Below are positions 27,349 to 35,568 of a stretch of 64,000 bases of DNA, one piece after another. The translations under genes were made by a program, and so were the position numbers. The notes beneath the pieces were generated by a model that saw nothing but the letters and a program-made list of their open reading frames with translations, had not been told where the DNA came from and ran no database searches. This DNA comes from Pseudomonadota bacterium (GTDB lineage Bacteria > Pseudomonadota > Alphaproteobacteria > Rhizobiales > Hyphomicrobiaceae), in contig JAFECE010000005.1 of NCBI GenBank assembly GCA_018242295.1, positions 186,001 through 250,000 on the forward strand, read 5' to 3'. Every line of letters starts with the position of its first letter. The first letter of the stretch is position 1.

Positions 27349-27863
27349 AACTGGACCTATTTCCTTGAAGCGTTGATTTTGATTCTGGGCTCGGGCTGCG
27401 GCGGACTCAGCGTGGAAGCGGACGTCCGCAATGTCGTCGGTGTGCAGGGTTGCAGAAGCGCTCAATGTCCCGGGAGGTGACGCGGGCCGTCATCGCCAAG
27501 ACAGCGAAAGCTGCTGCGTTGGCGGAAATTCTTGGCAATCGTCGAATTCTTCTGGGCTGACGATGGAAGCGGCCGCGAATTATCGTGCCTCATCGGGAGT
27601 TCCTGCTTTTGAAAAGCCTGGAACATGTCGGGTCGCCGACTCGGCTGCACGGCATCATGCCTATGATTTCATCAATCAAGCAGCCGATTGTTAGAATTAA
27701 TCGGCAAAACTATCGATTTGGTTTACGACAATCGCCCCGTTGCGATTTTATTGAAACGATTTTGCAGTCTCTATTAAATGCGTCTGCATTTTCTTTTCCG
27801 CCGGCGCATGCCTATTCCGATTCTTACGGGCGCGATTTCAAGCCGATTAACGGGCCTTAAGAA
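27349..27863. other. Intergenic region upstream of the che operon
   Basis: 515 bases between the PilZ gene stop and the receptor start. It contains one clear inverted repeat at 27683-27705 (GCCGATT, nine bases, AATCGGC), surrounded by an AT-rich stretch (27690-27790) that contrasts with the GC-rich neighbours and probably includes the che promoter. No ORF here looks real. Confidence 0.5.
27683..27705. promoter_or_regulatory. Inverted repeat upstream of the che operon
   Basis: GCCGATT and AATCGGC form a perfect seven-base inverted repeat separated by nine bases, about 335 bases upstream of the receptor start. It may be a regulator binding site or a small hairpin. No known consensus is matched. 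Confidence 0.35.
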
Positions 27864-28163
27864 CTAGGTTGCCCTTCTCTTTAACCAGGAAAGACGCCGG
27901 GGCGGCCGTACGTACTGCAATCCAGCGATCACGCCTTCGATGCGAATTAAGCGGCATTTAACGATTAAATCGTCGCCGGGGATCTCCAAATAGAATTCGC
28001 CATTCAGGCGCTCGGGCTCTGCAAGCTTAATTTTAGCGCCGCCCTCTGATAAATCGAGGATAGCGCCCGGAAGGCGCTGGCCGTCTTCAAGCGCAATAAC
28101 TGCTGCCTTGAATACGGGCCGGCGGCCAAATCTCCGCTGTTCTTGTGGTCTGTCTATCGGCAA
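27864..28163 (-). CDS. PilZ-domain c-di-GMP-binding protein (small)
   Basis: 99 aa, just a PilZ domain. The arginine motif R10-x-x-x-R14 (RRFGR, also R11/R15) and the D37-L-S-E-G-G42 motif (DxSxxG) are both intact, so it should bind cyclic di-GMP. The only available start in frame is TTG at 28163; there is no internal Met, and no good ribosome site, so expression may be low or the start may be misjudged. It lies between the che operon and the PAS-GGDEF-EAL gene. It could act on the motor as YcgR does, but that is inference. Confidence 0.82.
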   Translation of the reverse strand: MPIDRPQEQRRFGRRPVFKAAVIALEDGQRLPGAILDLSEGGAKIKLAEPERLNGEFYLEIPGDDLIVKCRLIRIEGVIAGLQYVRPPRRLSWLKRRAT

Positions 28164-28536
28164 ATCTGTCTCGATATTTTCAATCGATTAACGGTTTCTG
28201 ATTGCACACGCATACATCGACAGAAGAAAACAATTCGGTAATAATGGAATAAAACTCTGGCGCGCTTCCGTTCGGCCCATGGTTTTTGCTTGACTTCAAG
28301 AAGGACTATTCTTCATGCGGATTATTTCACCCTAACTGATTCGCCTTCGCGCGAGCTAATCTCGCCTTAATACATTACCTCTAATTGTTTCGATGGATAG
28401 GCTGCCAATAGGCTTGGCTTGCGGCGGTGGCATCATACTAGCCGGTTCGCCAAAGTCGTGTTTTCTACGCAGAACATCAGTAATTTTAGGCCCGTAGGCG
28501 TAAAACTATCCGATTGCGGCCGGCCTTTTGCCGGCC
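28164..28536. other. Intergenic region with a GC hairpin before the GGDEF-EAL gene
   Basis: 373 bases, relatively AT-rich, between the divergent PilZ gene and the GGDEF-EAL gene. The right end has a 7-bp hairpin (GGCCGGC 28518-28524, five-base loop, GCCGGCC 28530-28536) that abuts the first in-frame ATG at 28537. It may influence translation starting there. I see no ORF in the rest. Confidence 0.5.
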
Positions 28537-30702
28537 ATGGAATGGGGCGAAATGATGCGAGGTTCAGCGGCTAAAGGCGTCATGGCTTTCAATCTCGATG
28601 GATTCGCCCTTAGCGCTCCCAATACAAAGAAGGGGCGCAAAAAAAAGACGTTCAGCCCCTATTTCAGCACAAATTCCGATGCGAAGGCTTTTGCGTCTGC
28701 GGTCGATCAACTCGGCATCGTCTCTATTGCGGATCCCGAAGGCCGGATCGTCCATGCCAATGCCGAATTCCTGCGCGTCAGCGGCTATACCGAAGAAGAA
28801 GTCGCCGGCAAGGACCATTCGATACTTAATTCCGGCCATCACCCGAAGGAATTCTGGGCTGACGCCTACGAAACACTCCGCAGAGGCGAGACCTGGCGCG
28901 CGCCGGTAAAGAATAGGGCGAAAGACGGCACTTGCTATTGGGTCGATTCCATCATCGTGCCACTCAAGGACAGAAACCGGCAGAGCAAAGGTTTCCTGTC
29001 ATTTCAGATCGACATTACGACAGCCGTCACGCTTCATATGGCTCTGCAGGATCGCAATACTCTGCTCCAGGCCGTCGTCGACAGCTTTCCCGGCGGGCTC
29101 ACTGTTTTCGATCGCGACCTTCGCTTGCTTCTTTGCAATCGCAAGCAACGGCAGCTCCTCGAATATCCCGATTCGCTCTTCGAGAATTCGCTGCCGACAC
29201 TGGAAGACCTATACCGCTTCAACGCCAACCGCGGCGAGTATGGTCCAGGGAACGTCGAAGAGCAGGTACGTAGTCGTCTCGAACTCGCGCGCAAAGGCGA
29301 GACACACATCTTCGAGCGGCAGCGGCCCAACGGAACGCATCTTGAGATTCGCGGCACGCCATTGCCAGGCGGCGGCTTTGTGACTGCCCATCTCGATGTT
29401 ACCGAGCGAAAGCGGTATCAGGAAACCATCGGGCGGCTCGCACACCAAGATGTTCTGACAGGCCTCCCGAACCGGGCGCTTTTTCAAGATCGCATCCGGC
29501 AGGGCTTGACGCAGGTGCAGCACGGTTCTTCTTTGGCGCTTCATTGCCTCGACCTCGATCGATTCAAGTCCGTCAACGACACGCTTGGCCATCCGATCGG
29601 CGACTCTCTGCTCGTCGCGGTCGCGGAGAGGCTGCGCGCGGAAATCCGCGAAACGGATACCGTCGCGCGGCTGGGCGGCGATGAATTTGCAATCATCCAG
29701 TTGGCGCCACGATCGATCGAAGAGATCGAGGCTCTCGCAAAGCGCATCATCGGCGCGTTCGCCGAGCCTTTCGTTCTTGAAGAGAATACAGTCTCAATCG
29801 GAACCAGCATCGGAATTTCAGTCGCGCCGTCGGACGGCGTCGATGCCGAGCAACTGATGATGAATGCCGACATGGCTCTCTACCGGACCAAGTCGCTTGG
29901 CAGGGGCACGTTCGGATTCTTCGAGCATTCAATGCACGAACGCCTGCAATCCCGCCACCAAATCATAATGGGCCTGCGCGAGGCGATCGCCAACAGCAAG
30001 TTCGAACTGCATTATCAGCCGATCGTCAATGTCAAAACGCGTAAGATCGTCGGCTGCGAGGCATTGATCCGCTGGTCGCATCCGGTACGCGGGCTCATTC
30101 CAGCTCACGAATTCATTCCGATTGCGGAGGAATGCGGACTAATCGGGCAGATTGGTGATTGGGTCTTGAAGACAGCTTGCGCCGAGGCGAGCCAGTGGCC
30201 CGACGACATATGGGTCGCCGTCAACATTTCACCAGCACAGTTCCGCGGTCGGGATCTCATCGAGAAAGTCACCAATGCCTGCAGAGGCTTGCCCCTCTCG
30301 CGGCTGATACTTGAAATCACCGAGACCCTCCTGATGAAAGATCGGGATATTGCCTCCGATACTCTCGAACGTTTGCGGAAGATGGGTGTCCGATTCGCGA
30401 TCGATGATTTCGGAACCGGCTTCTCGTCGCTGAGCTACCTGCAAAGCTTTCCGTTCGACAAAATCAAAATCGATCGCTCGTTCGTCTCTGACGTCGCAAA
30501 CCTCAAGCGTTCGGCGACGTTGCGGCGATCGATCATTCAGCTCGGGTACAATCTCGGCATGACCAGCGTCGGAGAGGGCGTCGAGACCGAGCAGCAGCTC
30601 GATCGACTCCGCGCCGAAGGATGCGTTGAGGCGCAGGGCTTTTTGTTCTCTCGTGCCGTACCGGCGGCGAAACTCCGCACTCTATTCTCCAAACCGCTTT
30701 GA
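28537..30702 (+). CDS. PAS-GGDEF-EAL cyclic di-GMP enzyme
   Basis: About 720 aa, no transmembrane segment. Order: a PAS domain (residues about 50-165, with GYTEEEVAGKDHS), a second PAS-like domain (about 180-300), GGDEF domain with intact RLGGDEF and an RETD inhibitory site five residues before it, and an EAL domain with CEALIRW, VNISPAQF, EITETLL, DDFGTGFSS, KIDRSF and AQGF. All listed EAL catalytic residues are present, so phosphodiesterase activity is likely and cyclase activity possible. The start is uncertain: ATG at 28537 or 28552. Nine bases A/G-rich (eight A at 28639-28646) lie early in the gene. Confidence 0.9.
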   Translation: MEWGEMMRGSAAKGVMAFNLDGFALSAPNTKKGRKKKTFSPYFSTNSDAKAFASAVDQLGIVSIADPEGRIVHANAEFLRVSGYTEEEVAGKDHSILNSGHHPKEFWADAYETLRRGETWRAPVKNRAKDGTCYWVDSIIVPLKDRNRQSKGFLSFQIDITTAVTLHMALQDRNTLLQAVVDSFPGGLTVFDRDLRLLLCNRKQRQLLEYPDSLFENSLPTLEDLYRFNANRGEYGPGNVEEQVRSRLELARKGETHIFERQRPNGTHLEIRGTPLPGGGFVTAHLDVTERKRYQETIGRLAHQDVLTGLPNRALFQDRIRQGLTQVQHGSSLALHCLDLDRFKSVNDTLGHPIGDSLLVAVAERLRAEIRETDTVARLGGDEFAIIQLAPRSIEEIEALAKRIIGAFAEPFVLEENTVSIGTSIGISVAPSDGVDAEQLMMNADMALYRTKSLGRGTFGFFEHSMHERLQSRHQIIMGLREAIANSKFELHYQPIVNVKTRKIVGCEALIRWSHPVRGLIPAHEFIPIAEECGLIGQIGDWVLKTACAEASQWPDDIWVAVNISPAQFRGRDLIEKVTNACRGLPLSRLILEITETLLMKDRDIASDTLERLRKMGVRFAIDDFGTGFSSLSYLQSFPFDKIKIDRSFVSDVANLKRSATLRRSIIQLGYNLGMTSVGEGVETEQQLDRLRAEGCVEAQGFLFSRAVPAAKLRTLFSKPL

Positions 30703-30747
30703 CAACGTTCATGCACGGCATTCCTATGCCGGCTCAATCTGCGAGAG

Positions 30748-31620
30748 ATGACTGTGTTAAGGGCACTTTTAAACTTTCCTGATCCGGCCCGGCCATCTTT
30801 TCCGCGCTCGCGGCTTTCGAATGAACCGGATGAAGGCAACGCACTCTTCGAAGCACTCGTCTGTGAATTTCATTGGAGCGCGCTTCAGATCGGCGGCATC
30901 ACAGGCTGCATGAATGCAAGCTTGGCCTTCGAGCAGACGTGGATGCTTCGATCATGCAGCAACCTCATCCCTGTGGAATCGCCTGTCATCAAAGCCGCGC
31001 TCGGCACGTGGAAGGAAATCGGGCTTTCGGAGGAAATTACCTCGGCACTCCGCAAGATCTATTTCAATTTGTCTGACGCCAAGAATTTGGCGTTGCCACT
31101 GATCGAGCAGGCCGGAGTCTTTTCCGGACCTCGCATATCTTTGACGAAACTCGAACAAATTACCGCGCTCTGGCGGAAGCTCGCTGAAGACTGCAAAATC
31201 GCGGTTGCCCGTCTCGAACCAGAAACGCGCTGGCGTTTCAATGGCATTTACACTGGAAATGCGCTCGTTCTCGGCAAATTTCTTCAAGACGCACTTTCGG
31301 GCGGCTTCGGATGCGTCAATCAATACGGTGAAGTCGCAATTCCCGTTCTGCCTCAACGCCGCAAGACGCCGAGATACGTTCTGCTGCAGCCCTGCAAGAT
31401 AAGCGATAAAAGTGGCGGCTCAATTGCCCTTGCACGCGATATTTCAAAAAACGGCATCGGTCTTGATTGCGAGCGAGATTTCCCATTGAAGGAACGGGTT
31501 CTCGTTGAGTTCCGCAACGGACGAAAGATGAGAGGAACTGTTACTTGGTTCCATAAAACGAAGGTCAGCGTTCAGTTCGATGAGCCGCTGTCCGATGACG
31601 ATCCGCTCATCGCTAGATGA
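30748..31620 (+). CDS. PilZ protein with an unrecognised N-terminal domain
   Basis: 290 aa. The C-terminal third is a PilZ domain with R205-K-T-P-R209 and D231-I-S-K-N-G236, both motifs intact. The first 200 residues are helical, contain FNLSDAKNLALPLIEQAGVFSGPR and WRFNGIYTGNALVLGKFLQDAL, and match no family I know. It sits 45 bases after the GGDEF-EAL gene in the same direction, probably co-transcribed, which suggests a cognate c-di-GMP effector. The downstream diguanylate-cyclase gene is convergent. Confidence 0.85.
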   Translation: MTVLRALLNFPDPARPSFPRSRLSNEPDEGNALFEALVCEFHWSALQIGGITGCMNASLAFEQTWMLRSCSNLIPVESPVIKAALGTWKEIGLSEEITSALRKIYFNLSDAKNLALPLIEQAGVFSGPRISLTKLEQITALWRKLAEDCKIAVARLEPETRWRFNGIYTGNALVLGKFLQDALSGGFGCVNQYGEVAIPVLPQRRKTPRYVLLQPCKISDKSGGSIALARDISKNGIGLDCERDFPLKERVLVEFRNGRKMRGTVTWFHKTKVSVQFDEPLSDDDPLIAR

Positions 31621-31651
31621 ATCTTTGCCTATCGTTTGCGGCAGAGAATTT

Positions 31652-32827
31652 CTATTCGTCGGCAGCGATACGATTGCGGCCGGCGGCCTTCGCTTCGTAA
31701 AGTTTTGAATCCGCTCGATCCAAAAGCGCGTAACAATCCTCGCCCTGGCGCCATTCTGCAATTCCGAAGGATGCCGTGACTTTCCCGATGGGTTGCCCCG
31801 TCCGATGATGCATCCATTTCTTGTTTTCGAGTTCCCCACGGATCTGTTCTCCGAGGTTCTTGGCGCCGTCGAGCCGCGTCTGCGGCAGCAGTATGATGAA
31901 TTCTTCGCCGCCGTAGCGTGCCGCGGTATCACGCCCCTTGATGTTCTTTGAGAGAAGCTCGGCAAAACGCCTAAGGATTTCGTCGCCGACCGCATGACCG
32001 AATGTGTCGTTGATCCTCTTAAAATGATCGACGTCCGCCATGATCAATGAGAGATAGCCATTTGTTTCCGTAGCGGTGGTAACCTCTTTTGGAAGATAAA
32101 CCTCCAGCCAATGCCGGTTCTTAAGCGACGTTACGGCATCAAGCATTCCTAGCTTGTGACTATCGCTGAGGCTGATCCTCAGCTTCTCGATCTGATGCTG
32201 CGACTGTTGCAAGCGGCTATTCAGCTCGCGCACTTCATTTTGAACTTTCTTGTTTTCGCTGATCAGCATCTGGATGATGGCGCGGACGCGTTCCGGTGGC
32301 GTCGACGCGACTAACGTGCTGCTCACCTTCGCCAACGATTCAGAATGCGAACCGCTGAGTTCAAGATGTTCCTTCAGCAGCCGCACGACAGCGAAAACCT
32401 CCTCATCCAGTTCCTGCCCTACCTTTTCCAGGCGCTCGGACAAGCGTTCGTCGATTTCGTTCGGCGTTGCGGCACCCAAGCGGAAAAATTGCAAGGCGCC
32501 CCAGGCGAAAGTCATGCAGCCTGCCGCGACCAGTCCAAACAAGAGCGCGAGCGCAAACGGGTGTGAACCGAGCCGCACGAGCCGGCCGCGCGAATCCACT
32601 TCCGCAATTTGCCAAGAGATGTCCGATAGGGCCGTGAGGTCGATGTCTGAGCGCATCGAAATATGCCAGACCAGAAACGTCGAAACGATCCCTACTATGC
32701 TGACCAACATGATTACGGCGGAAGACGGCAATTGCTTCAGTGCGAATGCGCTCATAATCCTGCTCAGCTCAAGGTGACGAAGCGTTTTGCCTCGTTGGAA
32801 AGGAGATCTGCCCGCGAGAAGTCGCAT
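31652..32827 (-). CDS. Membrane-bound diguanylate cyclase
   Basis: 391 aa. Two hydrophobic segments (about residues 36-57 and 89-114) enclose a short periplasmic loop; a coiled-coil follows (residues about 130-220), then a GGDEF domain with the active motif RYGGEEF. The I-site position reads K-G-R-D rather than RxxD, so feedback inhibition may be lost. There is no EAL domain. The start is uncertain: position 32827 or an ATG at 32755 that would skip 24 residues. It is convergent with the PilZ gene and about 210 bases upstream-facing relative to fliQ. Confidence 0.9.
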   Translation of the reverse strand: MRLLAGRSPFQRGKTLRHLELSRIMSAFALKQLPSSAVIMLVSIVGIVSTFLVWHISMRSDIDLTALSDISWQIAEVDSRGRLVRLGSHPFALALLFGLVAAGCMTFAWGALQFFRLGAATPNEIDERLSERLEKVGQELDEEVFAVVRLLKEHLELSGSHSESLAKVSSTLVASTPPERVRAIIQMLISENKKVQNEVRELNSRLQQSQHQIEKLRISLSDSHKLGMLDAVTSLKNRHWLEVYLPKEVTTATETNGYLSLIMADVDHFKRINDTFGHAVGDEILRRFAELLSKNIKGRDTAARYGGEEFIILLPQTRLDGAKNLGEQIRGELENKKWMHHRTGQPIGKVTASFGIAEWRQGEDCYALLDRADSKLYEAKAAGRNRIAADE

Positions 32828-33039
32828 GCCGGCTTCCGACGGAAGCCTTGGGCGGAATTGAGGATGGAGTCGTCATAGTAATTTATTTTCCGGCAGCACC
32901 AAGCGAACTCACTGCGAAAGCAGAGAAACGACGCTTCGATTCGCGGACACGGTATCTCCGCCTACGGAACATGAGTCGTCGGCAGGCGCAATACTCTTTT
33001 TGATGATTTGTATAATTTACAAAATTTTATGCGACACTG

Positions 33040-33309
33040 TCACTTAAATCCGAGGGCAATTCGCAGATAGAGTTGCTCGGTGAACACTTTCAGCAGGCTG
33101 CCGCTGTAGCTGCCTGTCAGCAGAATGATCAGAAAACCGACAATCAATTTCGGCACAAAGGTAAGCGTCATTTCCTGGATTTGGGTGAGCGCTTGAAAGA
33201 ACGCTACTCCGACGCCGATCACCATCGCTGACCCCACAACGGGGCCAGCCAAGACGATCGTCAACCAGATCGCTTGTTGAACGATCTCCAGCGCGTCGCC
33301 TTCCGTCAT
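33040..33309 (-). CDS. fliQ: Flagellar export apparatus protein FliQ
   Basis: 89-residue protein with two membrane helices (IVLAGPVVGSAMVIGVGVAFFQALTQ and VGFLIILLTGSYSG regions). This is the full family length. It forms the export gate with FliP and FliR. Its start overlaps the flgD stop by four bases (ATGA). It is the last gene of the ftcR-flgE...fliQ run; in related genomes flhA and fliR follow here, but the next gene is a diguanylate cyclase. An AT-rich inverted repeat (33007-33023) follows but is weak as a terminator. Confidence 0.95.
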   Translation of the reverse strand: MTEGDALEIVQQAIWLTIVLAGPVVGSAMVIGVGVAFFQALTQIQEMTLTFVPKLIVGFLIILLTGSYSGSLLKVFTEQLYLRIALGFK

Positions 33310-33710
33310 GCTGGATAGCCGATTGTTACGCCCGCGCCGATCGGCACTTCCTTGCCCGTCGTCAGAATTGCCGTTGAGCCGGAAGAATCAATTCGCACCG
33401 ATTGGATCGTGCCCGTTGTGCCGTCTGGTGCCTTCAGCGTCAGTCCGATCATCGTACTTGCTTGGGAAATATTCGAATTCACAAGAAGCTGATCAAGCTT
33501 GGAGTTTGTGTTGATGCTCTGCTCGACGGACGAAAACTGTGCAATCTGAGACATGTACTGCGTCGAATCCGTCGGATTGAGCGGATCCTGATTCTGCATC
33601 TGCGCGATCATCAATTTCAAAAAATCATTGTAGTTGAGCGTATTCGCTTTAGCAGCGGCAGAAGTTGATGTGTCCGTGCTCGTGCTGCCGGTCGACGTAA
33701 CCGTTGTCAT
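33306..33710 (-). CDS. flgD: Hook assembly scaffold FlgD
   Basis: 134 aa, the short form found in Hyphomicrobiales. The N-terminal FLKLMIAQMQNQDPLNPTDSTQ stretch is the FlgD hallmark, followed by a Ser/Thr-rich start and a small C-terminal beta region. It caps the growing hook. The Ser/Thr-rich first 20 residues are normal for the family's export signal. It overlaps both flbT and fliQ by four bases. Confidence 0.95.
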   Translation of the reverse strand: MTTVTSTGSTSTDTSTSAAAKANTLNYNDFLKLMIAQMQNQDPLNPTDSTQYMSQIAQFSSVEQSINTNSKLDQLLVNSNISQASTMIGLTLKAPDGTTGTIQSVRIDSSGSTAILTTGKEVPIGAGVTIGYPA

Positions 33711-34123
33711 GCGACCTCCTTGCTCTGTTCCTGAGGATTCATTTCAGCGGCTTCCACCGGAAGCAGTGATCTGACTTTCTTCAATGCATCGAACGGGCGA
33801 TCGCTATCGAGCAATTCAGCCGTATCAACGAGTCCCTGCTTCAGAACGCGGTTGCTGATGCTGCCGAGAAGATTGGCGACCGACTCGCGCGCCATCGTCC
33901 GTGCCTTCATGTGCAATGAAGGATCCATCAGCATCATCTGGATCATGAAATACAGCTGCTTGAACGGTGTCGTCGTGTCCTCGGGCTTCATCACATGCTG
34001 CTCGAGAAGGAAGATGACGTCATTCATCAGCTCGAGGCTGACCTTGCGATCGACGCGCAAGACGCCGCCATTGATGAAGATCCGCTCGCCGGCGCGCAAC
34101 GTGATTTTCAGGCCACCAGCCAT
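33707..34123 (-). CDS. flbT: Flagellin translation repressor FlbT
   Basis: 138 aa. It starts MAGGLKITLRAGERIFINGGVLRVDR, the FlbT signature, with a GTG one codon earlier as an alternative. In Caulobacter FlbT binds flagellin mRNA leader and promotes its decay; in other alphaproteobacteria it can activate. The ATG shares a base with the flaF stop (TGATG). FlaF and FlbT are expected partners, as their pairing here shows. The target is likely the leader of the single fliC at 48 kb. Confidence 0.95.
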   Translation of the reverse strand: MAGGLKITLRAGERIFINGGVLRVDRKVSLELMNDVIFLLEQHVMKPEDTTTPFKQLYFMIQMMLMDPSLHMKARTMARESVANLLGSISNRVLKQGLVDTAELLDSDRPFDALKKVRSLLPVEAAEMNPQEQSKEVA

Positions 34124-34467
34124 CACAATCCTTCCGCGATGACATTAGAGACGTCGATCAGGCCCGCGAAATTCCGCGAGTTGCCCTTGCTGATCGCGTC
34201 GGCTTCCTTGAGCATCCAGATGCCGATCGAGATGAGGCTCGCCCGGACTTCATCCGGCAATCCATTTTCTGGCTTTGCGAGATCGTCGAGAAAGAAGCTC
34301 CAGAGCCTGTTCAGGAAGAAAATGGCATCGATTGCTTCACGCGACTGCGGTCCGGCCTGCTCTGCCGACTTCAGCAGCGCTACCGACTGTTCTATCGCGA
34401 GCCGCTCGTTTTCACGTTGCCGGCTGCTCGATTCAATCAGCGTCTCTTCGTATGAGAACTTGTACAT
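34123..34467 (-). CDS. flaF: Flagellar biosynthesis regulator FlaF
   Basis: 114 aa, helical. The central motif IFFLNRLWSFFLDDLAKPEN and the C-terminal ASLISIGIWMLKEAD are typical of FlaF, which helps flagellin secretion or translation together with FlbT. Start at the ATG at 34467 (no other nearby). It lies 41 bases after flgL and overlaps flbT by one base. Confidence 0.94.
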   Translation of the reverse strand: MYKFSYEETLIESSSRQRENERLAIEQSVALLKSAEQAGPQSREAIDAIFFLNRLWSFFLDDLAKPENGLPDEVRASLISIGIWMLKEADAISKGNSRNFAGLIDVSNVIAEGL

Positions 34468-34508
34468 CTTCTGCCTTCCGCAAGACTTGCTCTAGATGCC
34501 GCCTAAGC

Positions 34509-35564
34509 TCACGACAGATAGTCCATGATGGTGAGATTATTCAGCTTGTTCGTGATGGAGTACGCCGCCTGAAGCGCGGTCGAAATGTCCGAAAGCTGCG
34601 TGGTGACAGTGGCCGGATCGATCTGCTCGAGGTTGTCGATCGATTTTGTGAGAAAGTCGACCTGAGCGCTGATCTGATCATTCGCGCTCGTAACGCGCTG
34701 TTGCGTTACACCAAGGTATGACTGAACTTGCGTAAGTCCGCCAGTTGCGTTGCCGACGAGATCTCGCGCCTTCGCTATGATCACGTCCTGGGTGCCGCTG
34801 CTGAGGTTTGCAAAACCCAACCCGGAGATCATCGTGAATGCTTCAGTCAATGTGCGAAAGTTGCTATCGTTCGCCGTCACCGATGTATTCGCTATCTCGG
34901 TTCGCGAAATCCGGCTGCTGACGGATTTGTCTGACGCGGACGACCACGTGCTGGCCCAGCTCGAAGGGGTGAACAGATTGGAGAACTCGTTATTGAGAAA
35001 GTCCTGCATGTCGGATGGCGAGATGTTCGCGACCGAGGGGTCGGTGGGGCTGACGCCGAATTTGGCGACAAACGCGGCCGTTACGGCCTGCGCTCCTGCA
35101 GACGGAGGGCTACCGAAGAAGTCGTCCATCGGCTTGACGTCCGAATTGATGCCTGCAAAGAGATATTGTCCGTCGAGCGACGTATTCAGCTGATCCTGCA
35201 GGGTCTGCAGGCCGGATTGAGCAGATTGAATGAGCGTTGCGGACGGCACCGAGGCCGATCCACCGCTAACCAAAGACGACAGGAAAGACTGTGTGCTGGT
35301 CGCTATGGTCTGCAGCGCCGATTGCGAAGCATCCATACGGCCGAGAACAAGATTGTTCGAATCCTTGATTGACTGAATCTGCTCCAGGTCCTGGCGCATG
35401 GAAACGCTGACCCCGGTCGTCCCGCCGAGGGTCACACCGAGATCGGCGTGCCTTCCCGTTGCAAGCTCTTTTTGCGCGTCGATAAGCTGCGATTGCAAAC
35501 GAGCGATCGACCGGCGCGTGTCATTGGAGATGGATGAAGACGATACGAACGAGGTTGATATCAT
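34509..35564 (-). CDS. flgL: Hook-filament junction protein FlgL
   Basis: 351 aa. The N terminus (STSFVSSSSISNDTRRSIARLQSQLIDAQKELATGR pattern) and C terminus (LEQIDPATVTTQLSDISTALQAAYSITNKLNNLTIMDYL) form the helical D0/D1 domains of FlgL; the middle is Ser/Ala-rich. It joins hook-associated FlgK to the flagellin filament. It is separated from flgK by four bases, in the same operon. Confidence 0.93.
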   Translation of the reverse strand: MISTSFVSSSSISNDTRRSIARLQSQLIDAQKELATGRHADLGVTLGGTTGVSVSMRQDLEQIQSIKDSNNLVLGRMDASQSALQTIATSTQSFLSSLVSGGSASVPSATLIQSAQSGLQTLQDQLNTSLDGQYLFAGINSDVKPMDDFFGSPPSAGAQAVTAAFVAKFGVSPTDPSVANISPSDMQDFLNNEFSNLFTPSSWASTWSSASDKSVSSRISRTEIANTSVTANDSNFRTLTEAFTMISGLGFANLSSGTQDVIIAKARDLVGNATGGLTQVQSYLGVTQQRVTSANDQISAQVDFLTKSIDNLEQIDPATVTTQLSDISTALQAAYSITNKLNNLTIMDYLS

Positions 35565-35568
35565 GATG

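Noticed and set aside
33007-33023. TTTGTA/TACAAA repeat after fliQ as a terminator
   Set aside because: The six-base stem is all weak pairs except one G-C, so it is unlikely to terminate transcription.
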